Of a stretch of DNA of 64,000 nucleotides, positions 44,886 to 52,840 are shown in pieces. Under the pieces are notes generated by a model. The model was not told the DNA's origin. It saw only the letters and a list, made by a program, of their open reading frames with translations, and searched no databases. Both the position numbers and the translations under genes were made by a program. Source of the DNA: Uliginosibacterium sp. (GTDB lineage: Bacteria; Pseudomonadota; Gammaproteobacteria; Burkholderiales; Rhodocyclaceae); the NCBI GenBank assembly GCA_016718265.1, contig JADKDZ010000007.1:248001-312000 (forward strand), written 5' to 3'. Numbering within the stretch: position 1 is the stretch's first letter; each line of letters starts with the position of its first letter.

Positions 44886-45880
44886 ACCTCACGGCGCCTT
44901 TGCCACCGCTGCGCTCAGGCAAGTTACTGGATCAGTTGCGCGAGCGCATCCGCTATCTGCACTACAGCTTACGGACTGAAGAGGCGTATGTCTATTGGGT
45001 GCGCGGTTTCATCCGTTTTCACCGGCTGCGCCACCCGGCGGAAATGGGCGCACGGGAGGTGGAACAGTATCTCGGCTGGCTGGTGAGCGAGCGTAAGGTT
45101 TCAGCTTCCACACATCGCCAGGCCTTGTCGGCCTTGCTGTTCCTCTATGAGAAGGTGCTGGGCAAAAACCTGCCCTGGCTGGCAGAGATTGGCCGACCAC
45201 GTGTCCAGAAGCGCTTGCCGGTGGTACTGGTACCGGACGAGGTAGCGCGCATTCTGGCCTTGCTGGAAGGCGAGCATCGCCTGTTTGCACAGTTGCTCTA
45301 CGGAACCGGTCTACGCATTTCCGAGGGGCTGCGCCTGCGGGTGAAGGATGTGGATTTTGCGCACAATTCGATCATTGTTCGGGAAGGTAAAGGTGGCAAG
45401 GATCGCGTGGTGATGTTGCCGCAAAGCCTGATCCTTGGCTTGCGCACACAACTTGTGCGGGCACGTGCCTTGTGGGCGGCAGATGTGGCGAACGGCGTGC
45501 CCGGCGTGGAATTGCCGGACGCGCTGGCGCGCAAGTATCCGCGTGCAGGCGAAGCGTGGTCGTGGTTCTGGGTGTTTCCGCAGGCAGATTTATCCAAAGA
45601 CCCGCGCTCGGGCGTCATCCGCCGTCACCACCTGTATGACCAGACTTTTCAGCGTGCTTTCAAGCAGGCGGTTCGCCGGGCAGGCGTCGCGAAACTGGCG
45701 ACACCACATACCTTGCGCCATTCGTTCGCGACCAGTTTGCTGCAGTCGGGTTACGACATCCGCACGGTACAGGATTTGCTCGGGCACTCGGACGTCAAGA
45801 CCACGATGATCTACACCCATGTGCTGAATGTGGGTGGCATGGGGGTGCGTAGCCCGATGGATGCGTTGGTGGCGCATTGA
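44879..45880 (+). CDS. intI: Integron integrase IntI
   Basis: This 333-residue tyrosine recombinase starts at ATG 44879 (MKNLTAPLPPLRSGKLL); the frame from 44819 reads through the promoter. Catalytic residues are R146 (YGTGLRISEG), H277 and R280 (HTLRHSF), H303 (LGHSDVKTT) and Y312. The IntI-specific insertion is present at about 201-232 (GVELPDALARKYPRAGEAW, then FWVFPQ), distinguishing it from XerC/D. It inserts and shuffles cassettes by attI x attC recombination on folded single-stranded attC. No frame break is seen, so it looks functional. Confidence 0.95.
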   Translation: MKNLTAPLPPLRSGKLLDQLRERIRYLHYSLRTEEAYVYWVRGFIRFHRLRHPAEMGAREVEQYLGWLVSERKVSASTHRQALSALLFLYEKVLGKNLPWLAEIGRPRVQKRLPVVLVPDEVARILALLEGEHRLFAQLLYGTGLRISEGLRLRVKDVDFAHNSIIVREGKGGKDRVVMLPQSLILGLRTQLVRARALWAADVANGVPGVELPDALARKYPRAGEAWSWFWVFPQADLSKDPRSGVIRRHHLYDQTFQRAFKQAVRRAGVAKLATPHTLRHSFATSLLQSGYDIRTVQDLLGHSDVKTTMIYTHVLNVGGMGVRSPMDALVAH

Positions 45881-46077
45881 GTCGCGACGCAAGCGGTAGC
45901 TCCCCTGCAATCACCTGCCTGCAGAGGCAATCCCCGCCTGGCTGTGCAGCCTGCACACCCTGCCCGCCAACACTAAAAACCTTCCCGGGCAGCCTTGCCA
46001 GCGCACGCGGGGCGGGTTTCCGCGATAATGCGGGCCTGCCTGCGGCCGGTGTGCCGCCTTGTTGCCCGCAAAAAATC

Positions 46078-46917
46078 ATGAGCAAAACCTACGAAGTCCG
46101 CCCCGAGCAATCTGTCGAGCTGCTGAAGGAACTGCACATCCTGACACGTGACGGCAAGATGAATCAGGATAGCCGCCGCAAGCTGAAACAGGTGTATCAC
46201 CTGTTCCAGTTTATCGAGCCTTTGCTGCAGGCTGCGTTGGCGGAGCATGCGGACCTGAGCCTGGTGGACCACGGGGCGGGCAAGTCTTATCTGGGCTTCA
46301 TTCTCTACGACCTGTTTTTCAAGCTCGCCGCACCCCAGGGCCAAATCTGGGGCATCGAGACCCGTGACGAGCTGGTGAGCCGCTCGCACGCGCTGGCGCA
46401 GCGCCTGGGATTTGGCGGGATGCGTTTTCTGAATCTCTCGGTGGCGGAATCGATCCATTCCAGCGAGATTCCGGCGCGGGTGGATATCGTCACTGCCCTG
46501 CATGCCTGCAATACCGCCACCGATGATGCGATCCGCTTTGCGTTGGCGCGGCAGGCGCGCTTCATCGTGCTGGTGCCCTGCTGCCAGGCGGAAGTGGCGG
46601 CGGAGCTGCGCCGGACCAAGGGGGCGACGCTGGGCAAATCCGCGCTGACCGAGATCTGGCGCCACCCGATCCATACCCGCGAATTCGGCAGCCACCTGAC
46701 CAATGTGCTGCGCTGCCTGCAGCTGGAGGCGCACGGCTATCAGGTGAATGTGACGGAGCTGGTGGGCTGGGAGCATTCGATGAAAAACGAGCTGATCATC
46801 GCCAGCTATAAAGACGCGCCCCGCCAGCGTGCGGCCCTGCGCTTGCAGGCACTGCTCGCGGAAACCGGGCTGGAATCACTCGCGGACCGTTTCTTCACCG
46901 GCGAAGCCACGGCCTGA
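46078..46917 (+). CDS. Class I SAM-dependent methyltransferase (Methyltransf_32-like)
   Basis: This 279-residue protein starts at ATG 46078 (MSKTYEVRPEQSVELLKEL); the frame to 45877 is unsupported. The SAM-binding segment is SLVDHGAGKSYLGFILYDLF. VDIVTALHACNTATDDAIRFA and VLVPCCQAEVAAELRR contain the HACD/PCCQ-like motifs of the Methyltransf_32 group, some of which act on RNA. It is followed 14 bp later by dinB. Confidence 0.82.
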   Translation: MSKTYEVRPEQSVELLKELHILTRDGKMNQDSRRKLKQVYHLFQFIEPLLQAALAEHADLSLVDHGAGKSYLGFILYDLFFKLAAPQGQIWGIETRDELVSRSHALAQRLGFGGMRFLNLSVAESIHSSEIPARVDIVTALHACNTATDDAIRFALARQARFIVLVPCCQAEVAAELRRTKGATLGKSALTEIWRHPIHTREFGSHLTNVLRCLQLEAHGYQVNVTELVGWEHSMKNELIIASYKDAPRQRAALRLQALLAETGLESLADRFFTGEATA

Positions 46918-46930
46918 GGCCCTACCCGCC

Positions 46931-48079
46931 ATGACCGCGCCACGCCGCATCGCGCATCTCGACATGGATGCGTTCTACGCCTCGGTGGAGCTGCTGCGCT
47001 ACCCGACTTTGCGCGGGCAACCCGTGGTGATTGGCGGGCGCAAGATGCCAGCGCCATTACCCATGCCAGATGGCTCGCTGCGCTGTGCCCGCCTGCGCGA
47101 CTATGCCGGGCGCGGCGTGGTGACCACCTCGACCTACGAGGCCCGCGCGCTGGGCGTGTTTTCGGGCATGGGCATCATGAAGGCGGCGCAGCTCGCGCCC
47201 GAGGCTTTGCTGCTGCCGGCGGATTTTGACGAGTACCGGCGCCTGTCGCGGCTCTTCAAGGCCGCGGTGGCGAGCATTGCGCCGCAGATCGAAGACCGTG
47301 GCATTGACGAGATCTACATCGATCTCACCGAACTGGACGGCGAGACCCGTGCGCTGGCGCAGCGCATCAAGCAGGCGGTGCGCGACGCGACGGGCTTGTC
47401 CTGCTCGATCGGCGTGTGCCCGAACAAGCTGCTCGCCAAGATCTGCTCGGACCTTGAAAAACCGAACGGGCTGACGGTGCTGGGCATGGACGATCTGCCC
47501 ACCCGCATCTGGCCGCTGCCGGTGCGCAAGATCAATGGCATCGGCCCCAAAGCCGAGGGCAAGCTCAAGGCGTTGGGCATCGACACCATCGGCCAGCTCG
47601 CCACCGCTGCGCCCGAATGGCTGATCGAGCAGTTCGGCGCGAATTACGGCCACTGGCTGCATCAGGCGGCGCACGGCATTGACGAACGCGAGATCGTCAC
47701 CCATTCCGACCCCAAATCGATCAGCCGCGAAACCACCTTCGAGCACGACCTGCACCCACGGCAAGACCGTGCCCGGCTCAGCGAGATTTTCACCAGCCTG
47801 TGCCAGCGCGTCAGCGAAGACCTGCTGCGCAAGGGCTGCCAGGGCAAGACCATTGGCATCAAGTTGCGCTACGACGACTTCAGCACCGTGACCCGCGATC
47901 TGACCCTGCCCCAGGCCACGCGCGATGCCACGGTAATTCGCCGCGCCGCCGGCGAGTGCCTCAAGCGCGTGCCGCTGGCACGGCGCCTGCGCCTGCTCGG
48001 CGTGCGCGTCTCGGCCCTGCAACTGGATGGCGACACCCCGCCCGACACCCCCCAGGGCGAACTGCCCTTCAACGCCTGA
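46931..48079 (+). CDS. dinB: DNA polymerase IV (Y family)
   Basis: This 382-residue translesion polymerase has catalytic acidic motifs HLDMDAFYASVE and GIDEIYIDLTE. The fingers region is TSTYEARALGVFSGM and the helix-hairpin-helix is KINGIGPKAEGKLKALGI. The little-finger domain is RETTFEHDLHPRQDRA. The last residues QGELPFNA form a beta-clamp-binding peptide. It starts at ATG 46931. I see no LexA box directly upstream. It probably shares a transcript with the methyltransferase. Confidence 0.93.
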   Translation: MTAPRRIAHLDMDAFYASVELLRYPTLRGQPVVIGGRKMPAPLPMPDGSLRCARLRDYAGRGVVTTSTYEARALGVFSGMGIMKAAQLAPEALLLPADFDEYRRLSRLFKAAVASIAPQIEDRGIDEIYIDLTELDGETRALAQRIKQAVRDATGLSCSIGVCPNKLLAKICSDLEKPNGLTVLGMDDLPTRIWPLPVRKINGIGPKAEGKLKALGIDTIGQLATAAPEWLIEQFGANYGHWLHQAAHGIDEREIVTHSDPKSISRETTFEHDLHPRQDRARLSEIFTSLCQRVSEDLLRKGCQGKTIGIKLRYDDFSTVTRDLTLPQATRDATVIRRAAGECLKRVPLARRLRLLGVRVSALQLDGDTPPDTPQGELPFNA

Positions 48080-48089
48080 GCACGCCCAC

Positions 48090-48752
48090 ATGTCCGCCAG
48101 CCCTTATCAGCCGCCTCCGCCGCAAGCGCTCGACCCGATATTTGCCGACGCCCAGCTGGTGGTGGTCAACAAGCCCGCAGGCCTGCTCTCGGTGCCCGGG
48201 CGCGGCGAGGGGATGGACGATTGCATGGCCCACCGCGTGCAGGCGGAATTCCCCGATGCGCTGATCGTGCACCGGCTGGATATGTCCACTTCTGGCCTCC
48301 TGGTGCTGGCGCGCGGGGCCGCCGTGCACCGCGCACTCTCCATCGCCTTTCAGTCGCGTGCGGTGAGCAAGCGTTATGTCGCGGTGGTGGCGGGCCGGCT
48401 CGCGCAGGCCAGCGGCGAGATCGACCTGCCGCTGATCTGTGACTGGCCGAACCGCCCCCGCCAGATCGTCGACCGGCAGATCGGCAAGCCCTCCCTCACC
48501 CGCTACCGCGTGCTGGCCTACGACGCGGCGCGGGACTGCAGCCGGGTCGAGCTCGAACCCATCACCGGCCGCTCGCATCAGCTGCGCGTGCACTTGCAGC
48601 AGCTCGGCCACCCGATTCTGGGCGACGACCTCTACGCGCCGGAAGCGATCCGCACCGCCAGCCCGCGCTTGCTGCTGCATGCCGAATGGTTGGAAATCCC
48701 CCACCCCGCCAGCGGACTCCGCCAGCAGTTTGAGAGTACCGCGCCGTTCTGA
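48090..48752 (+). CDS. rluA: RluA-family RNA pseudouridine synthase
   Basis: This 220-residue protein starts at ATG 48090. The catalytic aspartate is in VHRLDMSTSGLLVLARG. LEPITGRSHQLRVHLQQLGHPILGDDLY is the conserved RluA C-terminal motif. Its short length without an S4 domain matches RluA (23S rRNA U746 / tRNA U32). The assignment to RluA rather than a paralogue is likely but not certain. It is 10 bp after dinB and co-directional. Confidence 0.88.
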   Translation: MSASPYQPPPPQALDPIFADAQLVVVNKPAGLLSVPGRGEGMDDCMAHRVQAEFPDALIVHRLDMSTSGLLVLARGAAVHRALSIAFQSRAVSKRYVAVVAGRLAQASGEIDLPLICDWPNRPRQIVDRQIGKPSLTRYRVLAYDAARDCSRVELEPITGRSHQLRVHLQQLGHPILGDDLYAPEAIRTASPRLLLHAEWLEIPHPASGLRQQFESTAPF

Positions 48753-48767
48753 GGCGGGCCGCGCGCT

Positions 48768-48862
48768 ATCGTATTCCCGCGCAGGCGGATATCCAGCGAC
48801 TTTCACTTCACACGTCAAAGCCACTGGGTGCCTGCCTGCGCAGGCGCGACGGGGAGTACTCA
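48768..48862. repeat. Interspersed repeat, copy 1
   Basis: It begins ATTCCCGCGCAGGCGGATAT and ends CCTGCCTGCGCAGGCGCGAC, with CCAGCGACTT and CCACTGGGTG between. It matches 48957-49045. The GCGCAGGC/GCCTGCGC blocks make it self-complementary, like the widespread ATTCCCGC-N-GCGGGAAT intergenic repeats of Proteobacteria. Non-coding. Confidence 0.75.
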
Positions 48863-48956
48863 GAGCTGCCCAGAGAGCCACTATCCATGCGGGTCTACAG
48901 GCATCGTCAAGCGCAGAACCGAACGCGTGTCAAGGCCATGCACCAGCGCCACACCG

Positions 48957-49045
48957 TCATTCCCGCGCAGGCGGGAATCCAGCGACTTCCTCCCACGCAC
49001 CGACCTTAACGCCACTGGGTGCCTGCCTGCGCAGGCACGACGGGG
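48957..49045. repeat. Interspersed repeat, copy 2
   Basis: Same unit as at 48768. It starts with an uninterrupted ATTCCCGCGCAGGCGGGAAT palindrome and ends CTGCGCAGGCACGACGGGG. The 48753-49075 interval holds nothing else that I can support. Confidence 0.75.
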
Positions 49046-49075
49046 TTAACAGAACCTCACTGCCCGTCAGGCGCG

Positions 49076-49789
49076 CTAGACCCAGCCCCGCTCGACAAAT
49101 TCCATGACGCTGTAGCGTCGGTGTTCAAGCGGATGGGTGCGGACGGCGGCGAGGATCTGGGCCACGCCGGCGGCGTAGGGCGCCTCGCCCAGCACGCGGG
49201 TTTCGAGCACGATGCGGCCGACTGTGTCGGCTATCTCGATGCGGTGATAGGCGTGTCGCGCAAGGTGCTCGGCGGGGATGCCGAGCTCTGCCTGCTGCAC
49301 CTGCGGGTCGCGGACCGACACGATGTCCGCGCTCGCCAGGCCGAGCGACTCGGCTAGCGTCACCGCCGTACCGGCCACCGAGGTTTTGCCGGCCTGATGC
49401 GATTCGACGATCTGCCGCGATTCGTGGCGGAAGCGATGACCATGCGCGCCGAGCATGGCCATGAACTTCAGCATCAGGATGTTGGTATTCGGGCAGATGA
49501 CGAGCGGGAACGCGGGTTCGTCCTGTTCCAGCACGGAGCCGGTGGCCAGCTCGATCAGCACGTCACCGGTCGCCCGGCAGTGGGCCGCGACTTCCGCCAG
49601 CGAGCGCCCTGAACCGGCGTGAACAAATACGGCGCCAGGTGGATGCGCGCCCGCCCCCGCCCAGGGCAGGACCGCGGCATCCTGCAGGCCAGGCAGCTCA
49701 CGCAGGAGTTCCTGCGCCAGCTTGCCGGTGCCGACGACGATGACCGCGTGATTCGCGCCGCTACCGGGCGCGCTGGATTCGCTATGCAA
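49076..49789 (-). CDS. DapB-like (dihydrodipicolinate reductase family) protein
   Basis: This 237-residue protein has an N-terminal NAD-binding VIVVGTGKLAQELLRELPG. A DapB-like C-terminal domain follows: NTNILMLKFMAMLG, IVESHQAGKTSVAGTAVTLAE (compare E-HHxxKxDAPSGTA) and HRIEIADTVGRIVLETR. The canonical SGTA context is altered to SVAGTA, so it may not be the lysine-pathway DapB. It is 12 bp downstream of the Old Yellow Enzyme gene in the same direction, perhaps a single unit under the ArsR regulator. Confidence 0.75.
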   Translation of the reverse strand: MHSESSAPGSGANHAVIVVGTGKLAQELLRELPGLQDAAVLPWAGAGAHPPGAVFVHAGSGRSLAEVAAHCRATGDVLIELATGSVLEQDEPAFPLVICPNTNILMLKFMAMLGAHGHRFRHESRQIVESHQAGKTSVAGTAVTLAESLGLASADIVSVRDPQVQQAELGIPAEHLARHAYHRIEIADTVGRIVLETRVLGEAPYAAGVAQILAAVRTHPLEHRRYSVMEFVERGWV

Positions 49790-49801
49790 GGTTTCTGGCT
49801 T

Positions 49802-50863
49802 TCAGAGATGCGGGTAGTCGGTATAGCCCAGGCTGTGGTCGCTTTGCCCATAGCCATAGAAATACTCGGGCTTCTGCACGTTGAAGGCCGCGCCTTGCAG
49901 CAGGCGGACAGGCAGATCCGGGGTGGCGATGAAGTCTTTGCCGAATGACACCGCATCGGCTTCCCCCGCCGCCAGGAGGGCCTGGGCCGTTGCCGGGGTC
50001 AGCCCCTGATTGGCGATGTATACGCCCCCGAAGACAGATTTGAGCGTCGGGCCGATGCGGGGAGCATCCTGCGATTCACGCGCAAACAGGAAGGCGATCT
50101 TGCGCCGCCCGAGTTGATACGCCACGTAGCTGAAGGTAGCGAGCGGATCACTATCGCCCATGGAATGTGAATCGCAGCGCGGCGCGATGTGCACCCCCAC
50201 CCGGCCGGCGCCCCAGACGTCGATGGCTGCATCGGTGGCTTCGAGCAGGAAACGGGCGCGATTCTCCAGGCTGCCGCCATACAGATCGGTGCGGCGATTG
50301 GTGCTGTCTTGCAGAAACTGGTCAGGCAGGTAGCCGTTGGCGCCGTGAATCTCGACGCCGTCAAACCCGGCGAGCTTGGCATTCTCGGCGGCCCGGCGGT
50401 AGGCCGCGATGAGCGAAGCGATCTCTCCCGTCTCCAGCGCGCGCGGCACCACAAAGTCGCGCATCGGCCGCAGCAGGCTGACGTGCCCCTCGGCCTTGAT
50501 GGCGCTGGGCGCGACGGGCAAAGCGCCGCCCAGGTGTTCGGGATCTGAAATGCGGCCCACATGCCACAGCTGGGCAAAGATGCGGCCGCCCGCGGCATGC
50601 ACGGCGCGGGTCACAAGCTTCCAGCCTTCTACCTGCTCGGCACTCCACAGCCCCGGGGTATCGGGGTAACCCACGCCCATCGGCGTAATGGCAATGGCCT
50701 CGCTGAGAATCAGGCCGGCGCTGGCACGCTGGGCGTAATACGCGGCCATCAGCGCGTTCGGCACGCGCCCGGCGCTGGCGCGGCAGCGCGTCAGGGGGGC
50801 CATGACAATGCGGTTAGGCCAGTTCAGCTCACCGACCTGAATGGGATCAAAAAGTGTAGGCAT
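49802..50863 (-). CDS. Old Yellow Enzyme family alkene reductase (NemA-like)
   Basis: This 353-residue FMN-dependent NAD(P)H ene-reductase has FMN-site RIVMAPLTRCRA, AQLWHVGRISDP, the substrate His/Asn pair in VEIHGANGYLPDQFLQDSTN, and YGGSLENRARFLLE. NemA-type enzymes reduce electrophilic alkenes, nitro compounds and maleimides. It lies just downstream of a small ArsR regulator (27-bp gap) in the same direction, suggesting induction by an electrophile or metal. Confidence 0.92.
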   Translation of the reverse strand: MPTLFDPIQVGELNWPNRIVMAPLTRCRASAGRVPNALMAAYYAQRASAGLILSEAIAITPMGVGYPDTPGLWSAEQVEGWKLVTRAVHAAGGRIFAQLWHVGRISDPEHLGGALPVAPSAIKAEGHVSLLRPMRDFVVPRALETGEIASLIAAYRRAAENAKLAGFDGVEIHGANGYLPDQFLQDSTNRRTDLYGGSLENRARFLLEATDAAIDVWGAGRVGVHIAPRCDSHSMGDSDPLATFSYVAYQLGRRKIAFLFARESQDAPRIGPTLKSVFGGVYIANQGLTPATAQALLAAGEADAVSFGKDFIATPDLPVRLLQGAAFNVQKPEYFYGYGQSDHSLGYTDYPHL

Positions 50864-50890
50864 GTTGTGACTCCTGCTTGGGGTTAAGGC

Positions 50891-51235
50891 TTACAAGTCT
50901 TGCTGCATCTGGCGGACGAAGGCCGCGATCACGGCCTCGTTGCGCGAATAGAAAATCCACTGGCCAACCTTGCGCGTCACCACCAGCCCTGCCCGTGACA
51001 GGCAGGCCAGATGCGCCGAGACGGTGGAATGCGACAGCCCGGACTTCTCGAAAATCTTGCCGGCACACACGCCCATTTCGAAGGGATGGGCCTGGGTCGG
51101 GAAGGCCTCGGCGGGTGACTTCAGCCAGGCCAGCATCTCGCGCCGCGCCGGACTGGCAAGCGCTTTCAGGATCTCGTCGGGATCAGGGGAGGTGGCGAGG
51201 TCTATTTCGCCAGCAGCCGAATCAAGTTTCGTCAT
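50891..51235 (-). CDS. ArsR-family winged-helix repressor
   Basis: This 114-residue protein has the HTH at about 60-85 (KSGLSHSTVSAHLACLSRAG) and the wing in VVTRKVGQWIFYSRNEAV. PTQAHPFEMGVCAGKIFE inserts a cysteine before the recognition helix. A CxC metal site is not obvious, so the sensor may be a single cysteine or another ligand. It is upstream of the OYE gene, with a palindrome at 51250-51265 before its start, which fits autoregulation. Confidence 0.88.
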   Translation of the reverse strand: MTKLDSAAGEIDLATSPDPDEILKALASPARREMLAWLKSPAEAFPTQAHPFEMGVCAGKIFEKSGLSHSTVSAHLACLSRAGLVVTRKVGQWIFYSRNEAVIAAFVRQMQQDL

Positions 51236-51249
51236 GGAGCGAATCGTAA

Positions 51250-51265
51250 TTCGTTATAGAACGAA
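51250..51265. promoter_or_regulatory. Palindromic operator candidate for the ArsR regulator
   Basis: TTCGTT and AACGAA are separated by ATAG (51250-51265). The palindrome is AT-rich within a GC-rich region and 15 bp upstream of the arsR-type start. ArsR proteins bind such short inverted repeats at their own promoters. Confidence 0.55.
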
Positions 51266-51474
51266 ATACAAGCCAGTCATTCCGGCAATTTCTAGCGCGT
51301 ACCGGGCAGCTCACCGGCGAATGCGCTGCACAACAAAACACAACGAAAGAGCTAAACCGCCTGCCGGTCATTTGCTGCACTGGCGCTTGGCCCTACAATG
51401 CGGCAAGGCTGCCTACTGCGCAGTCCAGGCCGGATGGCAAACGCTGTCGGGCGACACCGGAATCGAGGGTAGGC

Positions 51475-52194
51475 ATGACTGTCATCGCCGTCGTCAATCG
51501 CAAGGGAGGCTCGGGCAAGTCCACGCTCGCCACCCATATTGCGGGCTATCTGGCGTCGCTGGGGCAGGACGTGATGCTGGGAGATGTAGACAGGCTGCAG
51601 TCCTCCCGCCTGTGGTTGAACCTGCGTCACCCGCAGCACGCCAGGATTCACGGCTGGTCGATCGACGAAGACAAGTTCGCCCGGCCGCCCGCGGGCGTCA
51701 AGCACGTGGTGCTGGATACGCCGGGCGGTTTCCGCGGCTTTGGGCTGATGAAGATTTCGATGCATGCAGATGCCATCGTGATCCCGGCCGCACCTGGCGT
51801 TTTTGACCGTGCCGCAGCGGCGGAGAGCATCAAGGAACTCCGTAGCCTGCCTCGCGTGATCAGCGGCAAATGCGCGCTCGCCTGCGTCGGCATGCGCATT
51901 GATGGCCGCACGCGGCAGGCCGCGGAACTCGAGAGCTGGGCCCAAGCCCAGGGGGTGCCGCTGCTGGGTACGGTGCGACTGGCACAGGCCTACGCGCGCT
52001 GCCTCGAACAGGGCCTCTCGATCTTCGACTTCCCGAGCGCCAAAGTGGGCCAATACCTCGGCGACTGGCAAAAGCTGAACGCCTGGCTGGACACCATTGT
52101 CAGTGCTGCGCCGGCGGCCCCCGGCAGCCCTCTCTCGCGCCCGAGCGCCGGCAAGGCCTCCCATCCGGCCTCGGGCAGCACGCTTGGCGGCTGA
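51475..52194 (+). CDS. ParA/MinD-like P-loop ATPase, orphan (copy 2)
   Basis: This 239-residue ParA-superfamily protein starts MTVIAVVNRKGGSGKSTLA with the deviant Walker A KGGSGKST. DVDRLQSSRLWLNL and VVLDTPGGFRG align with the copy at 14434-15075, and the C-terminal IFDFPSAKVGQYLGDWQKLN aligns with its counterpart there. A flexible serine/alanine/proline tail follows residue 210. No ParB is adjacent. The next genes (flavin reductase, GspE-like ATPase) are co-directional after 82 bp. Confidence 0.87.
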   Translation: MTVIAVVNRKGGSGKSTLATHIAGYLASLGQDVMLGDVDRLQSSRLWLNLRHPQHARIHGWSIDEDKFARPPAGVKHVVLDTPGGFRGFGLMKISMHADAIVIPAAPGVFDRAAAAESIKELRSLPRVISGKCALACVGMRIDGRTRQAAELESWAQAQGVPLLGTVRLAQAYARCLEQGLSIFDFPSAKVGQYLGDWQKLNAWLDTIVSAAPAAPGSPLSRPSAGKASHPASGSTLGG

Positions 52195-52276
52195 TGCCGT
52201 AAAACCCGGTAATTCCCCGGCACGGATCATGGATTGCGCGCAATAATGGGCCCCTGCCGTTTGGGGAATCCCGCTC

Positions 52277-52840
52277 ATGATTGCGCCTGTCCCGCTTGCC
52301 AAAGCCTATCGTCTGCTTAACCACGGCCCGGTGGTGCTGGTCAGCAGTGCCCACGGCGGCGCACGCAACCTGATGGCGGCCGCCTGGTCCATGCCACTGG
52401 ATTTCGACCCGCCCAAGGTGGCAGTCGTCATCGACAAAACCAGTTACACGCGCGAGCTGGTCGAGGCCTCGGGCGAGTTCGTGCTCAATATCCCTTGTCG
52501 CCAGTTGGGCCAGGCGACGCTCGCGGCCGGCACATGCAGCGGGCGCGCGGGTGACAAGTTCGCAGCCCTCGGGCTGGAGGCGCTGGCGTCCAGTGCGGTC
52601 GCAGCCCCGCGCGTCGGAGGCTGTGTGGGCTGGCTGGAGTGCCGCGTGATGCCTGAGCCCGCCAACCAGCAGCGCTACGATCTGTTTGTGGCAGAAGTTG
52701 TCGCGGCGGCCGCAGACACGCGCGTGTTTTCAGACGGGCACTGGCATTTTGAGCAAGAAGAAAAGGCACTGCGCACTTTGCACTATGTGGCGGGCGGCCA
52801 CTTTTTGGTCAGCGGTGAAGCACTGGAGGTGCGCGCATGA
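52277..52840 (+). CDS. Flavin reductase family protein
   Basis: This 187-residue FMN-binding split-barrel protein contains NLMAAAWSMPLDFDPPKVAVV, FVLNIPCRQLG, and HFEQEEKALRTLHYVAGGHF, typical of the DIM6/NTAB group. It probably binds FMN and may supply reduced flavin or act as a small reductase. Partner unknown. Its stop overlaps the following ATPase start by 4 bp (ATGA). Confidence 0.88.
   Translation: MIAPVPLAKAYRLLNHGPVVLVSSAHGGARNLMAAAWSMPLDFDPPKVAVVIDKTSYTRELVEASGEFVLNIPCRQLGQATLAAGTCSGRAGDKFAALGLEALASSAVAAPRVGGCVGWLECRVMPEPANQQRYDLFVAEVVAAAADTRVFSDGHWHFEQEEKALRTLHYVAGGHFLVSGEALEVRA

Larger units (their letters stand above)
43283..45880 (-). mobile_element. Chromosomal integron with two gene cassettes
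   Basis: The parts are in canonical order. intI is on the plus strand (44879-45880), then an attI-like region (44738-44800). Reading away from intI on the minus strand there is cassette 1 (44185-44743) with attC, then cassette 2 (43289-44184) with attC. Both attC sites have matching core boxes and long hairpin arms, and cassette genes end at the attC edge. Cassette DNA is much more AT-rich than the host. The array is short. No transposition genes or resistance genes are associated, so it is of the chromosomal type. Confidence 0.9.

Noticed and set aside
48768..49045. Possible CRISPR-like repeat pair
   Set aside because: Only two ~90-bp units with an irregular spacer, internal palindromes and no cas genes.
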